From assembly GCF_016804325.1 (NCBI RefSeq), contig NZ_CP043627.1, forward strand, positions 3,361,001 to 3,425,000: a DNA stretch of 64,000 nucleotides, given 5' to 3'. Positions 27,147-37,743 of this stretch are shown piece after piece. The notes below the pieces were generated by a model. The model was not told where the DNA came from. It searched no databases and worked only from the letters and a program-made list of their open reading frames with translations. Each line of letters starts with the position of its first letter. Positions within the stretch are counted from its first letter, which is position 1. The DNA comes from Methylobacterium aquaticum. Its GTDB lineage: Bacteria > Pseudomonadota > Alphaproteobacteria > Rhizobiales > Beijerinckiaceae. The translations under genes were made by a program, and so were the position numbers.

Positions 27147-30100
27147 CCCGGGATCCCGCGACCGAGAGCCGGCATTGGCAGGAGGCGGGCGATCGCCTGC
27201 TCGTCTACCGCGAGACGATGGGCCGCCCGCCCCGCCTCGGCGACGCACCCGGCGCCGCCCTGGCGGCGGGGCCGCAGCGCGCGCTCTATCTGGGCCTCGA
27301 CGGCGAGGGCCGGGTCACCGCCTTCAACGGCCATGTCGATCTCGGCACCGGCATCCGCACGGCGCTGGCCCAGATCGTCGCCGAGGAACTCGACGTGCCG
27401 CTGTCCCACGTCGCCATGGACCTCGGCCACACCGCGACCGCCCCCGACCAGGGCGGCACCATCGCGAGCGAGACGATCCAGATCGCGGCGATCCCCCTGC
27501 GCCAGGCCGCCGCCACCGCGCGGCGCCACCTCGTCGAGGCGGCCTCGCGCCGGCTCAACCGCGGCACCGCCGAGCTGGTCGTCGAAGCCGGCCATGTCCG
27601 GGTCGCGGCGGAGCCGGACCTGAGCGTGGCCTATGGCGACCTCGTGCGGGGCGCGCGCACCGAGCTGACCCTCGATCCCGACGCACCCGTGAAGCCGGTG
27701 GCGGATTACACCCTGGTCGGCCGGCCGGTGCCGCGGGTCGACATCCCCGCCAAGGCGGTCGGCGCCTGGACCTACATCCACGACGTGCGGGTGCCCGGCA
27801 TGGTGCATGGCCGGGTGGTCCGGCCGCCGACACCGGGCGTCGATTCCACCCTCGGGCACCTTCTGGTGGCCGTGGACGAGGCCTCCGTCGCCCATGTCCC
27901 GGGCCTCGTCGCGGTGGTGGTCGTCGGCGATTTCGTCGGAATCGTCGCCGAGCGCGAGGAGAACGCCGCCGAGGCGGCGCGATGCCTTGCCGTGACCTGG
28001 CGGCCCTGGTCGGGTCTCCCCGACCTCAACCGGCCCGAGGCGCCCTTGCGCGACAATCCCGCGACGGCGCGCACGCTGCTCGACCGCGGCGACGTCGAGC
28101 GGGCCCTGGCCCATGCGCAGCCGCGGCTCGACCGCACCTATGTCTGGCCCTACCAGATGCACGGCTCGATCGGGCCGTCCTGCGCCGTGGCGGAGTTCAG
28201 GGACGGCGATCTGGTCGTGTGGTCGGGCACCCAGAACCCGCACGTCCTGAGAAGCGACCTCGCGCTCCTCCTCGACATGCCGGAGGAGCGGATCGCGATC
28301 GAGCGCCACGAGGCGGCGGGCTGCTACGGCCGCAACTGCGCCGACGACGTGGCGGCCGACGCGGCGCTTCTCGCCCGGGCGGTCGGCCGGCCGGTGCGGG
28401 TGCAGCTCACCCGCGAGCAGGAGCATGCCTGGGAGCCGAAGGGCGCGGCGCAGGTGATGGACGTGCGCGGCGGCCTCGATGCCGAGGGAGGGCCGGCGGC
28501 GTACGATTTCGAGACTCGCTATCCCTCGAACGGCGCCCCGACGCTGGCGCTGATCCTCACCGGCAAGGTCGCGGCGACCCCGGCGGTCTACCCGATGGGC
28601 GACCGCACGGCGGTTCCGCCTTACGCCTTCGGCAACGCCCGGGTGACGGTGCACGACATGCCGCCGATCGCCCGCGCCTCCTGGCTGCGCGGCGTCTCGG
28701 CCCTGCCCAACACCTTCGCGCACGAATCCTACATCGACGAACTCGCCATCGCGGCAGGCATCGACCCGATCGAGTACCGCCTGCGCTACCTCGACGATTC
28801 CCGCGCCGCCGATCTCGTCCGTGCGGTCGCCGAGCGCGCTGCCTGGGTGCCGCATGCCAGGCCCGGCACCCACGGGAGTTCCGGCGACATCCTGTATGGG
28901 CGGGGCTTCGCCTACGCGGTCTACGTCCACGGGCCGTTCCCCGGAAAGGCCGCCGCCTGGGCCGCCTGGGTGGCCGACGTGGCGGTCAACCGGGTCACCG
29001 GGGAGGTGGCGGTGACCCGGGTGGTGGTCGGCCAGGATTCCGGCCTGATGATCAACCCGGACGGGGTGCGCCACCAGATCCACGGCAACGTGATCCAGTC
29101 GACGAGCCGGGTGCTCAGCGAATCGGTCGGCTTCGACGCCACCGGGGTGACGAGCCGGGAATGGGGCAGCTACCCGATCCTCGCCTTCCCGCAGGTCCCC
29201 GAGATCGACGTGCTGATGGTGAAGCGGCCGGAGGATCCGCCGCTCGGGGCCGGCGAATCGGCCTCGGTGCCGAGCGCGGCGGCGATCACCAACGCGCTGT
29301 TCGACGCCACCGGCATCCGCTTTCGCGAACTCCCACTCACCGCGGATGCCGTACGCGCCGCCCTCAACCCGCCGCGGATCGCAGGCCCCGACGCTGCGCC
29401 GCGCCGGCGTCGCGGCCTCCTCGCCGGGCTGTTCGGGGCCGGCGCCGGAGCGCTGGCCTTGGCCACCACCCTCCTGCCCTGGCGCCCGGCCTATCCGTCG
29501 ATCGAGCGGCCGGATCCGGCGGCCTATTCCGCCGCCACGATCGCGCAGGGGCGCCTCGTCGCGGCGGCCGGCGCCTGCCTCGTCTGCCATGTCGGGCCGG
29601 ACGGCAAATCCTTCGCCGGCGGGCGCGGGCTCGAAACGCCGTTCGGCACCGTCCACGCCTCGAACATCACGCCCGATCCGGGCGCCGGAATCGGCGCCTG
29701 GTCCTATACCGCCTTCGCCCGGGCGATGCGCGAGGGCGTGTCGCGCGACGGGCACCACCTCTACCCGGCCCATCCCTATCCGAGCTTTTCCGGTGTCTCG
29801 GAGCGCGACCTGCAGGCGCTCTACGCCTACCTGATGGCGCAGGCGCCGGTGGCGAATCCGACCCCCGAGACGAGCTTGCGGGCGCCGTTCAACCTGCGGC
29901 CGCTGATGGCGGGCTGGAACGCCCTGTTCCACCGCCCGCCCGCCTTCGCCGATCCGGCCCGCAGCCCGGACTGGAACCGCGGCGCCTATCTGGTGGAGGC
30001 GCTCGGCCATTGCGGCGCCTGCCACACCCCGCGCAACGCGCTCGGGGCCGAACGACGGGGCGCGGCCCGCCTCGCCGGGGGCTTCGCCGACGGCTGGGAG

Positions 30101-30693
30101 GCGCCGGCCCTGACCGGCCTGTCGCGCGCGCCCCTGTCCTGGACCGAGGACGATCTCTTCGCCTACCTGCGCACCGGCCGCTCGGCGCGCCACGGCAGCG
30201 CCGCCGGCCCGATGGCCGACATGGTCGCCTCGCTGGCGCCCCTGCCGGATGCCGACATCCGCGCCATGGCGATCTACCTGACGAGCCTCGCCGGCGAGGC
30301 GCCGGCAGCCCGGCCCCACCGCGCCGCGGCGGTCGCGAGCCCTCCCCTCTCCTCCGCCCTGTTCCAGGGCGCCTGCGCCTCCTGCCACGAGGGTGGGGCC
30401 GGGGAGAGCTGGTGCCGCTCGGCCTCGTCACCGCGGTCCACAGCGCGCACCCGGACAATTTGATCCAGGCCATCCTCAACGGCGTCGCGGCCGCGGCCGA
30501 GCGCTTCCCGAATCCCGATCCCGCGGCGCCGCCCGCCGCGATGCCGGCCTTTCGCGACACCCTCACCGACCGCCAGGTGGCGGAGGTCGCGGCCTATACC
30601 CGCGCCCGCTACGCACCCGGCGCGCCGGAATGGACGGGGCTGGAGGCGGCGGTGGCACGGGTGCGCGGGCTGACGCCGCATGCGGCGTGGTGA
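27143..30693 (+). CDS. NicB-like molybdopterin dehydrogenase large subunit fused to triheme cytochrome c (frameshifted)
   Basis: The catalytic subunit partner of the preceding 2Fe-2S protein. Residues 1 to about 740 form the molybdopterin-binding part (GHVDLGTGIRTALAQ, then QMHGSIGPSC, GCYGRNCADD and GAGESASVPSAAAITNA, which contains the active-site glutamate region). A hydrophobic anchor follows at about 760-785. The rest is a cytochrome c chain with CLVCH (Cys812), CGACH (Cys957) and CASCH (Cys1078). This one-chain arrangement matches NicB of Pseudomonas nicotinate dehydrogenase. The frame breaks in ggggagag near 30396-30406, just after the third heme motif; one added G restores 1183 residues. 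Electrons presumably pass to the respiratory chain. Confidence 0.85.
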
Positions 30694-30848
30694 TGGATCT
30701 CCCGGATCGTATGCGCGGCGACCGCACCATCGAAGGATGGTCGAGGCAGGCTGCATCTCTTCCGTTTTGTTTCCGGATCCCCGTCCGCACATCGCGGATC
30801 GATCGGCCCCGGAGCAGGATACGACAGTCGTTACTCGCCGGAACTTAG

Positions 30849-30865
30849 ATTAGAATCATACAAAA
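30849..30865. promoter_or_regulatory. Possible iron-responsive (Irr-type) operator
   Basis: attagaatcatacaaaa resembles the TTAGAAnnnTTCTAA-like iron control element bound by Irr in rhizobia, 102 bases before the iron permease start. The right half-site is imperfect. The assignment rests on this partial match and the iron-related gene downstream. Confidence 0.3.
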
Positions 30866-30966
30866 CAAAGATTCGACGTTTGAAAGCCGGGACCGCCTCG
30901 CCTAAGAGGGCGGCCGACAGGGCGCGACGGTGCCCATTTTCGGACATTGCGAGCGAGGAGCACCCC

Positions 30967-31779
30967 ATGGCCGACGGATCCACCTTCGTGCAGGCCTTCA
31001 CCATCCTGTTCCGGGAGGGGTTGGAGGCGCTGCTGGTGGTGGCCGCGCTCGCCGCCTTCCTGCGCCGGGCCGGCGGCGCCGACCGCATCCGCCCGATCTA
31101 TGCCGGGGCCGGCCTCGCGGTGCTGGCGAGCTTCGGCATGGCCTGGGTGTTCGAGGCCTTCTTCGACGGCAACCACAACGACCTGATCGAGGCCGGCGTA
31201 ATCGTGGTCGCCGCCGCCCTGATGTTCACGATGAGCGGCTGGCTGTTCCTGCGCCAGGACCCGGCGGCCTGGAAGGCCGAGATCAACCGCATGGCCGAGC
31301 GGGCGATGAGCGCCGGCACGCTCGTGTCGCTCGCCGGAATCGCCTTCCTGGCGGTGTTCCGGGAGGGCGCCGAGACGGTCCTGTTTCTGCACGCCCTGGC
31401 GCGCACCGCCGGCGGCTTCGACGCCTCGCTCTTCGGCGGCCTCGCAGTCGCGGCTGTCGCCCTCGCGGTGGTGTTCGTGGCGATGCAGTGGCTGGCGCTC
31501 CGGCTGCCCCTGCGCCCGGTCTTCCTGCTCACCTCGGCCTTCCTGTTCGTGATGGGCCTGCGGATGGTCGGCGCGGCGATCCAGGAATTCCAGGAGCAGG
31601 TGCTGCTGCCGGTCCACAACGATGGGGTGCCGGAACTCGTCACCGAGCTCGGCTTCAACGGCAGCTGGGAGGCCCTGGCCGTCCAGGGAGCGATCGTGCT
31701 CTGCGCCGTCGTCTGGCTGGCGACGCAGCGCACCCGCCCGGTGGCCGGCGTGGCGGCGCGGCCGCAAGTCTCCGCTTGA
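30967..31779 (+). CDS. FTR1-family high-affinity iron permease
   Basis: A 270-residue inner-membrane protein with about seven membrane segments. It carries both REXXE-type motifs: REGLEALLVVAA in the first segment and REGAETVLF in the middle; these bind and pass ferric iron. Bacterial FTR1/EfeU proteins usually work with periplasmic EfeO/EfeB or a P19 partner. None is beside it here, so either the partner genes lie elsewhere or the permease acts alone. The start at 30967 follows gagcgaggagcacc, a good ribosome site. Confidence 0.9.
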   Translation: MADGSTFVQAFTILFREGLEALLVVAALAAFLRRAGGADRIRPIYAGAGLAVLASFGMAWVFEAFFDGNHNDLIEAGVIVVAAALMFTMSGWLFLRQDPAAWKAEINRMAERAMSAGTLVSLAGIAFLAVFREGAETVLFLHALARTAGGFDASLFGGLAVAAVALAVVFVAMQWLALRLPLRPVFLLTSAFLFVMGLRMVGAAIQEFQEQVLLPVHNDGVPELVTELGFNGSWEALAVQGAIVLCAVVWLATQRTRPVAGVAARPQVSA

Positions 31780-31836
31780 GCAAGTGTCAGCCCGAGAGCC
31801 TGTCTGATCGAGTCAAGCACTGACTCCCACACACGA

Positions 31837-31956
31837 CCTCATCCTGAGGTGTCAGTCGATTGAAAATCGACTGACCTCGAAGGAGGGCTCCAGGGATCGC
31901 GAAGACTTCTGGAGCCCTCCTTCGAGGCTCCTTTCAGTCGCACCTCAGGATGAGGT
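31837..31956. repeat. Palindromic repeat family B, copy 2
   Basis: Begins cctcatcctgaggtg and ends cacctcaggatgagg; inner arms cgaaggagggctcca/tggagccctccttcg, as at 10060. Confidence 0.9.
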
Positions 31957-32053
31957 CGCGAGAGGGATGGAAAAGGTCGTTGCGGCTAAATTTTCGCAAA
32001 TCGAACAAGCTCTGAGAGCCAGTTTGAATTGGCCGACGGCATTGAAAACCTCG

Positions 32054-32196
32054 ACGTCATCCTGGGGCCGCGGAGCGGAACCCGGGATCCATAACCGCTG
32101 ACGACGCCGGGCAAGGCGGCCAGCGTTCCGCTTCATCCTGCACCGTCAGCGGTTATGGATCCCGGGTTCTCGTCTTCGACGAGCCCCAGGATGACG
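32054..32196. repeat. Palindromic repeat family C, copy 1
   Basis: Outer arms cgtcatcctggggccgcgg and gacgagccccaggatgacg; inner arms ggatccataaccgctgac and gtcagcggttatggatcc. A 143 bp near-palindrome related to the copy at 39469. Together with family B it fills the 600 bp gap between the iron permease and the GST gene. Confidence 0.85.
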
Positions 32197-32383
32197 TCGA
32201 GAGATGTCGGTCTGTGTGCCGGATCGATCGGCGCAAAAGCTCAGATTGGCTCCGAGGGCAAGTCTCGGCCTGAGATCCTTTCTCGGCCTGAGATCCTTGC
32301 ATTCGGGGCGGGAGCGCCCCGGGTCGGCTTCCCGGTCAGGACCCGTTCGCGCTAAGGATCCGGGACTTCTCCGGGAGGTCCCG

Positions 32384-33031
32384 TTGTCCGACGTCACCAC
32401 GCTCTACTACTCGCCGGGTGCCTGCTCGCTCGCGCCCCACATCGCCCTCGAAGAGACCGGCGCAGCCTTCGAGGCGGTGAAGATCGATTTCTCCAAAGCC
32501 GAGCAGCGCGGCGGCCGCTACCTCGCCGTCAACCAGAAGGGCCGGGTGCCGGCGCTCGCCGAGGGCGAGTGGGTCCTGACCGAGAACCCGGCGATCCTGC
32601 GCTACATCGCCCGCAAGCATCCGCAGGCGGGCCTGTGGCCGGAGGACCCGCGGGAGGAGGCGCGGTGCGCCGAGTGGCTTGCCTGGATGTCCTCCACCAT
32701 CCACCCGGCCTACGCCCATATCCGCCGGGCCGAGCGCTACGCCACCGACGCGGCGGCGATCGAGGACGTGAAGGCCAAGGGCCACGAGACCTGCGCCGAT
32801 TTGTGGACGATGATCGAGGTCGGGCTGTCCCGCGGCGGCTGGGCGGCGGGCGAGCATTACAGCGTCGCCGATCCCTACCTGCTGGTGTTCTGGCACTGGG
32901 GCCGCGGCCAGGTTCTGGGCTACGACATGGCCCGCCAGTTCCCGTACTGGACCGATCACGCCCGCCGCATGGCCGCGCGGCCGGCGGTGCAGCGCGCCTT
33001 CGCCCGCGAGGGGCTGCCCCTGCCGGCGTGA
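32384..33031 (+). CDS. Glutathione S-transferase family protein
   Basis: A 215-residue cytosolic GST, probably of the beta class. The N-terminal thioredoxin-like domain starts TTLYYSPGACSLAPHIALEE, with the Tyr-Ser-x-x-Ala-Cys catalytic region, followed by the KGRVPAL cis-proline loop and ENPAILRYIA for glutathione binding. The helical C-terminal domain contains HYSVADPYLLVFW. I propose a TTG start at 32384 because gggaggt precedes it and upstream codons belong to repeat-like DNA. The substrate is unknown. Confidence 0.87.
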   Translation: MSDVTTLYYSPGACSLAPHIALEETGAAFEAVKIDFSKAEQRGGRYLAVNQKGRVPALAEGEWVLTENPAILRYIARKHPQAGLWPEDPREEARCAEWLAWMSSTIHPAYAHIRRAERYATDAAAIEDVKAKGHETCADLWTMIEVGLSRGGWAAGEHYSVADPYLLVFWHWGRGQVLGYDMARQFPYWTDHARRMAARPAVQRAFAREGLPLPA

Positions 33032-33159
33032 GGGGCGAACGGCGGCGGGCCGGTCACGATCCCGGTCCGCACGCCGTCGAGCCGGCAACCCCAATGGTCG
33101 AATCCGCGCCCGGAACGGACCAGTCATGTGCGCGTTCGCGCGCATCCCCTCTTCCTTGA

Positions 33160-34272
<1,113 letters not shown>

Positions 34273-34284
34273 GCTTTTTCGATG

Positions 34285-34310
34285 CCGCGGCCCGCTCGGG
34301 CGGGCCGCGG
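34285..34310. terminator. GC-rich hairpin after ilvC
   Basis: ccgcggcccgc paired with gcgggccgcgg around a four-base loop. No T-run follows on the plus strand. It may work with the next hairpin at 34321. Confidence 0.5.
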
Positions 34311-34320
34311 CGCAGCCTTG

Positions 34321-34359
34321 CGAAACGCCGCGCGGACCGCCTGTCCGCGCGGCGTTTCG
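34321..34359. terminator. Perfect 17 bp inverted repeat, likely ilvC terminator
   Basis: cgaaacgccgcgcggac at 34321-34337 is the exact reverse complement of 34343-34359 with a five-base loop. The A-rich start and T-rich end of the stem fit a bidirectional intrinsic terminator. Confidence 0.65.
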
Positions 34360-34360
34360 C

Positions 34361-34789
34361 GTTGTCGAGAGCGGCGAGAATCCGAGTGGATCCGGCCAGC
34401 CGTGCAGATGCAGCGACGCTTCCGGCCGCTGCTGCGAGATCTGGCCCCCGCCTGCGCGGCTCCTCCAGGCGCATTCCAGGATGTGGCGGCGGCTACTCTT
34501 TACTCATTGGAAAAATTTAACATAGATCAAATTTGCAGTGCGGGCGGCGAAAGCCGATGGCACGCCTCAACGCATGAGACGAAGAGATCATATATTATCT
34601 ACGATCGGGCATAGTGCTCGACTGTCGAGGCGGTCCGTCCCCGCGCCCATCGCGGCATCACGACCGACAGGGAGGCGATCCGCAGGCCCCTCAGGTCCGT
34701 CAATGACTCGACAGATCATCCCGGGGTGCTGCAAGGCGCCGCGGGCAGGCCGCCGTTGACGCAGCGCAGCACCGCGCGATCTCGCCGGC
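34361..34789. promoter_or_regulatory. Promoter region of the hydrolase/GMC operon
   Basis: 430 bases with two AT-rich patches, ctcattggaaaaatttaac near 34500 and agatcatatattatctacg near 34585. These are the likeliest promoter sites for the operon starting at 34790. No open frame here is convincing. Confidence 0.4.
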
Positions 34790-36193
34790 ATGATCGACCA
34801 CCCCGTCCTCTTCTGCCTGCACTTCCTCGGAGGCAGCGCCCGCATCTGGCGTCCCCTCGCCGAGCGTTTCGGGCCCCACCTGCGCTGCGTCGCCATCGAC
34901 CTGCCGGGTTTCGGCGACGAAGCCGACCATCCGGGCGCAGACGTCGCCGCCATGGCCGACCACGTCGCGGCCCGCATCAAAGCCGAGGGCCCGCCCGGGC
35001 CCTTTCTCATCGCCGGCAACAGCATGGGGGCGAAGGTCGCCCTGGCGCTGGCGCGGCGCAGCGAGGACGGCGATTCGGCGCTCGCCGGCCTCGCCGGGCT
35101 GGTGCTGCTGGCGGGCTCCCCGCCCTGCCCTGAGCCGATGGAAGAGGAACGCCGGCAGGCGATGATCGCCTGGATCGATGCCGATCCGGAGACACGGCAG
35201 CGGGAGGCCGAGGCCTTCGTCGCGGCGAATGTCGGCGCACCCCTCGCGCCGGAGGACCATGCCCGGACGGTCGAGGACGTGCTGCGCGCCAACCCGCAGG
35301 CCTGGAAGGCCTGGCTGGCGAACGGCGCCAAGGAGGATTGGCGCAACCGGATCGGCATCCTGACGACGCCCGCCCTGGTGGTGAGCGGGGCGAAGGACGG
35401 CGATCTCGGGCCGGAGGCGCAGGCCGCGCTGACCCTGCCCCACCTCGCCCGCCACCGCCACGAGGTGGCCGTCAGCGCCGGGCACCTGCTGCCGCTGGAG
35501 CGGCCGGAGGCTCTGGCGACGCTGATCCGCGACTTCGTCGCGGCCCCGCCGCAAGCCGCCGAAGCCCCTGCCCTGCCGCCGGCCTTCGCGGCGCTGATGG
35601 GGTCCGACCGGGTCAATACCCGCCTGCGCACGACCCTGCGCGAGCGGATGCGCGAGCCCGACGGCCCGTTCTGCTTGCAGCCGGACGAGCGCGCGACGCT
35701 TCGAGCCTGCCTCGACCGGGTCTTGCCGCAAGCGGGCCCGGGACGGATCGATCTCGCCCGCCGCATCGACGCGCGCCTCGCCTCCGGCACCGGCGACGGC
35801 TGGCGCTTCGCCGCCCTGCCGCCGGACGCGGACGCCTGTGCCCGGGCGCTCCGCACCCTCGACGGGGCCGCGCGGGAGGCGCACGGACGCTCCTTCGCGT
35901 CACTCGGCGGGCCCGAGCAGGACGCCCTTCTCACCCGCGCCACCTCCGGCGACCTGCCGGAGATCCAGGGCGGCCTCGCGCCCGATCTGATGACCTGCTG
36001 GTTCGAGGAGTTGCGGGGCGAGGCGGTGCGCACCTACCTCGCCCATCCGGCCGGCCTCGCGGCGATCGGCTTCACCGGGATCGGCGCGGGCGGCGACGAC
36101 GCCGATGCCCTGCCCGGCTATCGCCTGACCGGCCTGAACGAGCGCGAATCCTGGGAAAAGCCCGTTCTCGACACCGTGGGAGACGCCCGATGA
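34790..36193 (+). CDS. Alpha/beta hydrolase fused to a gluconate 2-dehydrogenase subunit 3-like domain
   Basis: A 467-residue two-domain protein. Residues 1 to about 255 are an alpha/beta hydrolase: LHFLGGSARIW (oxyanion loop), GNSMGA with Ser78, the acid in SGAKDGD (203-205) and His232 in SAGHLLPLERPE. Residues about 275-460 resemble the small subunit 3 of gluconate 2-dehydrogenase: QPDERATLRACLDRVLP, then GLAPDLMTCWFEELR and a closing GFTGIG. That subunit normally is exported and supports a GMC-type flavin dehydrogenase. No signal peptide is visible here, so a cytoplasmic complex is possible. The next gene, its likely partner, starts at an ATGA overlap. The fusion appears unusual. Confidence 0.8.
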   Translation: MIDHPVLFCLHFLGGSARIWRPLAERFGPHLRCVAIDLPGFGDEADHPGADVAAMADHVAARIKAEGPPGPFLIAGNSMGAKVALALARRSEDGDSALAGLAGLVLLAGSPPCPEPMEEERRQAMIAWIDADPETRQREAEAFVAANVGAPLAPEDHARTVEDVLRANPQAWKAWLANGAKEDWRNRIGILTTPALVVSGAKDGDLGPEAQAALTLPHLARHRHEVAVSAGHLLPLERPEALATLIRDFVAAPPQAAEAPALPPAFAALMGSDRVNTRLRTTLRERMREPDGPFCLQPDERATLRACLDRVLPQAGPGRIDLARRIDARLASGTGDGWRFAALPPDADACARALRTLDGAAREAHGRSFASLGGPEQDALLTRATSGDLPEIQGGLAPDLMTCWFEELRGEAVRTYLAHPAGLAAIGFTGIGAGGDDADALPGYRLTGLNERESWEKPVLDTVGDAR

Positions 36194-37743
36194 ACCTCGC
36201 GGGGCAGAAGCGTTACGGCACCGACGAGGTCGTCGACGTGGTGGTGGTCGGCACCGGGGCCGGCGGCGCGCCGCTGCTGGCCGAACTGGCGGCGGCCGGA
36301 CTCAAGGTCGTGGCGCTGGAGGCCGGGCCGAATTTCGATCCCGCCGGATACGGCTTCGACGAGACGCTCGCCGACGAGATCTACTGGACCGAGGAGCGCT
36401 TGAGCGGCGGTTCGACGCCGGAGGCCTTCGGCGCCAACAACAGCGGCACCGGCATCGGCGGCTCGACCCTGCACTGGGGCGCCTTCGTGCCCCGGGCCGA
36501 CCCGCGCGACTTCCGGCTGAACACCGAGACCGGCGAGGGCTGCGACTGGCCGATCGAGCATGCCGAGCTGGTGCCGTTCTACGACCGTGTCGAGGCCTTC
36601 ATCGGCACCTCCGGCCCGACGCCCTATCCGTGGGACGAGGCGCGCCGCTTCCCGCTGCCGCCGGTCCTGCGCAACGGGCCGGCCCAGATCATGGCCTCGG
36701 CGTGCCGGACACTCGGGATCACCGCGACCGACGCGCCGGCGGCGGTGGTCTCGCGCGACTTCACCGTCGATCCGGCCGTGCCGGAGCGCAAGGCCTGCAT
36801 CAATTGCGGCTTCTGCCACCAGGGCTGCCGCACCCGCGCCAAGGCCAGCATGGACGTGACCTACCTGCCGCTGGCCGTCGCCCGCGGGGCCGAGATCCGC
36901 GCCGAGGCACGGATGCACGGGGTCGAGCGCGACAAGGCCGGGCGGATCACGGCCGTGATCTACCGCAGCGGCGGGCGCGACCATCGCCAGCGTTGCGCCC
37001 ACCTGGTCCTGTGCGCCGGCGCCGTCGAGACGCCCCGCCTCCTGCTCCATCTCGACCTCGCCACCGGCAGCGGCCAGGTCGGGCGGAACTATATCGGCCA
37101 CGTCGCGACGCAGGTCTGGGGCACCTTCGCCGACGAGGTGGGGATGAACCGGGGCTATCCGTCCTCGCTCATCACCGAGGATTACACCCGGCCGAAAGGC
37201 GCCGACTTCGCCGGCGGCTACCTGGTGCAGAGCCTCGGCGTCGAGCCGCTGACCTGGGCGAACTCCGTTGCCCGCGGTCGCGGCCTGTGGGGCACGGCGC
37301 TGACCGACTACCTGAAACAGTACAACCGCGTCGCCGGCATCGGCATCAACGGCGAGACGCTGCCCTGCGACGCCAACATCCTGACCCTGTCGGACGAGAC
37401 CGACGCGCTCGGGATGCGAAAAGCCAAGATCGACTTCGGCTACGGCTCGAACGAGGACAGGCTCAACGCCCACGCCACCAAGGTGATGCGCGGGATCTGG
37501 GAGGCGGCGGGCGCCTCCGACATCTGGGTGCTGGAGCGCGTCGCCCACACGCTGGGCACCTGCCGGATGGGACGGAACCCGGACACCTCCGTGGTCGATG
37601 CCTATGGGCGCAGCCACGAGGTCGAGAATCTCTGGATCTGCGACGGCTCGGTCTTCCCGAGTTCGCTCGCGGCCAATCCGGCGCTCACCATCATGGCGTT
37701 GTCCCTGCGCACCGCCGGCGCGTTCCTGAAAGGCACCCGATGA
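36190..37743 (+). CDS. GMC-family FAD-dependent oxidoreductase, gluconate-dehydrogenase-like
   Basis: A 517-residue flavoprotein. The N-terminal VVVGTGAGGAPLLAELA binds FAD, GSTLHWGAF is a GMC signature, and VAHTLGTCRMG near the end supplies the conserved His with SSLAANPALTIMAL closing the FAD fold. Residues 203-213 are CINCGFCHQGC, a cysteine cluster of the kind that holds an iron-sulfur centre in some FAD sugar dehydrogenases; this cluster is an inference. No Tat signal is seen at the N-terminus. It overlaps the upstream fusion gene and the downstream SDR gene by four bases each, so the three are one operon. The substrate could be a sugar or sugar acid. Confidence 0.88.
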   Translation: MNLAGQKRYGTDEVVDVVVVGTGAGGAPLLAELAAAGLKVVALEAGPNFDPAGYGFDETLADEIYWTEERLSGGSTPEAFGANNSGTGIGGSTLHWGAFVPRADPRDFRLNTETGEGCDWPIEHAELVPFYDRVEAFIGTSGPTPYPWDEARRFPLPPVLRNGPAQIMASACRTLGITATDAPAAVVSRDFTVDPAVPERKACINCGFCHQGCRTRAKASMDVTYLPLAVARGAEIRAEARMHGVERDKAGRITAVIYRSGGRDHRQRCAHLVLCAGAVETPRLLLHLDLATGSGQVGRNYIGHVATQVWGTFADEVGMNRGYPSSLITEDYTRPKGADFAGGYLVQSLGVEPLTWANSVARGRGLWGTALTDYLKQYNRVAGIGINGETLPCDANILTLSDETDALGMRKAKIDFGYGSNEDRLNAHATKVMRGIWEAAGASDIWVLERVAHTLGTCRMGRNPDTSVVDAYGRSHEVENLWICDGSVFPSSLAANPALTIMALSLRTAGAFLKGTR

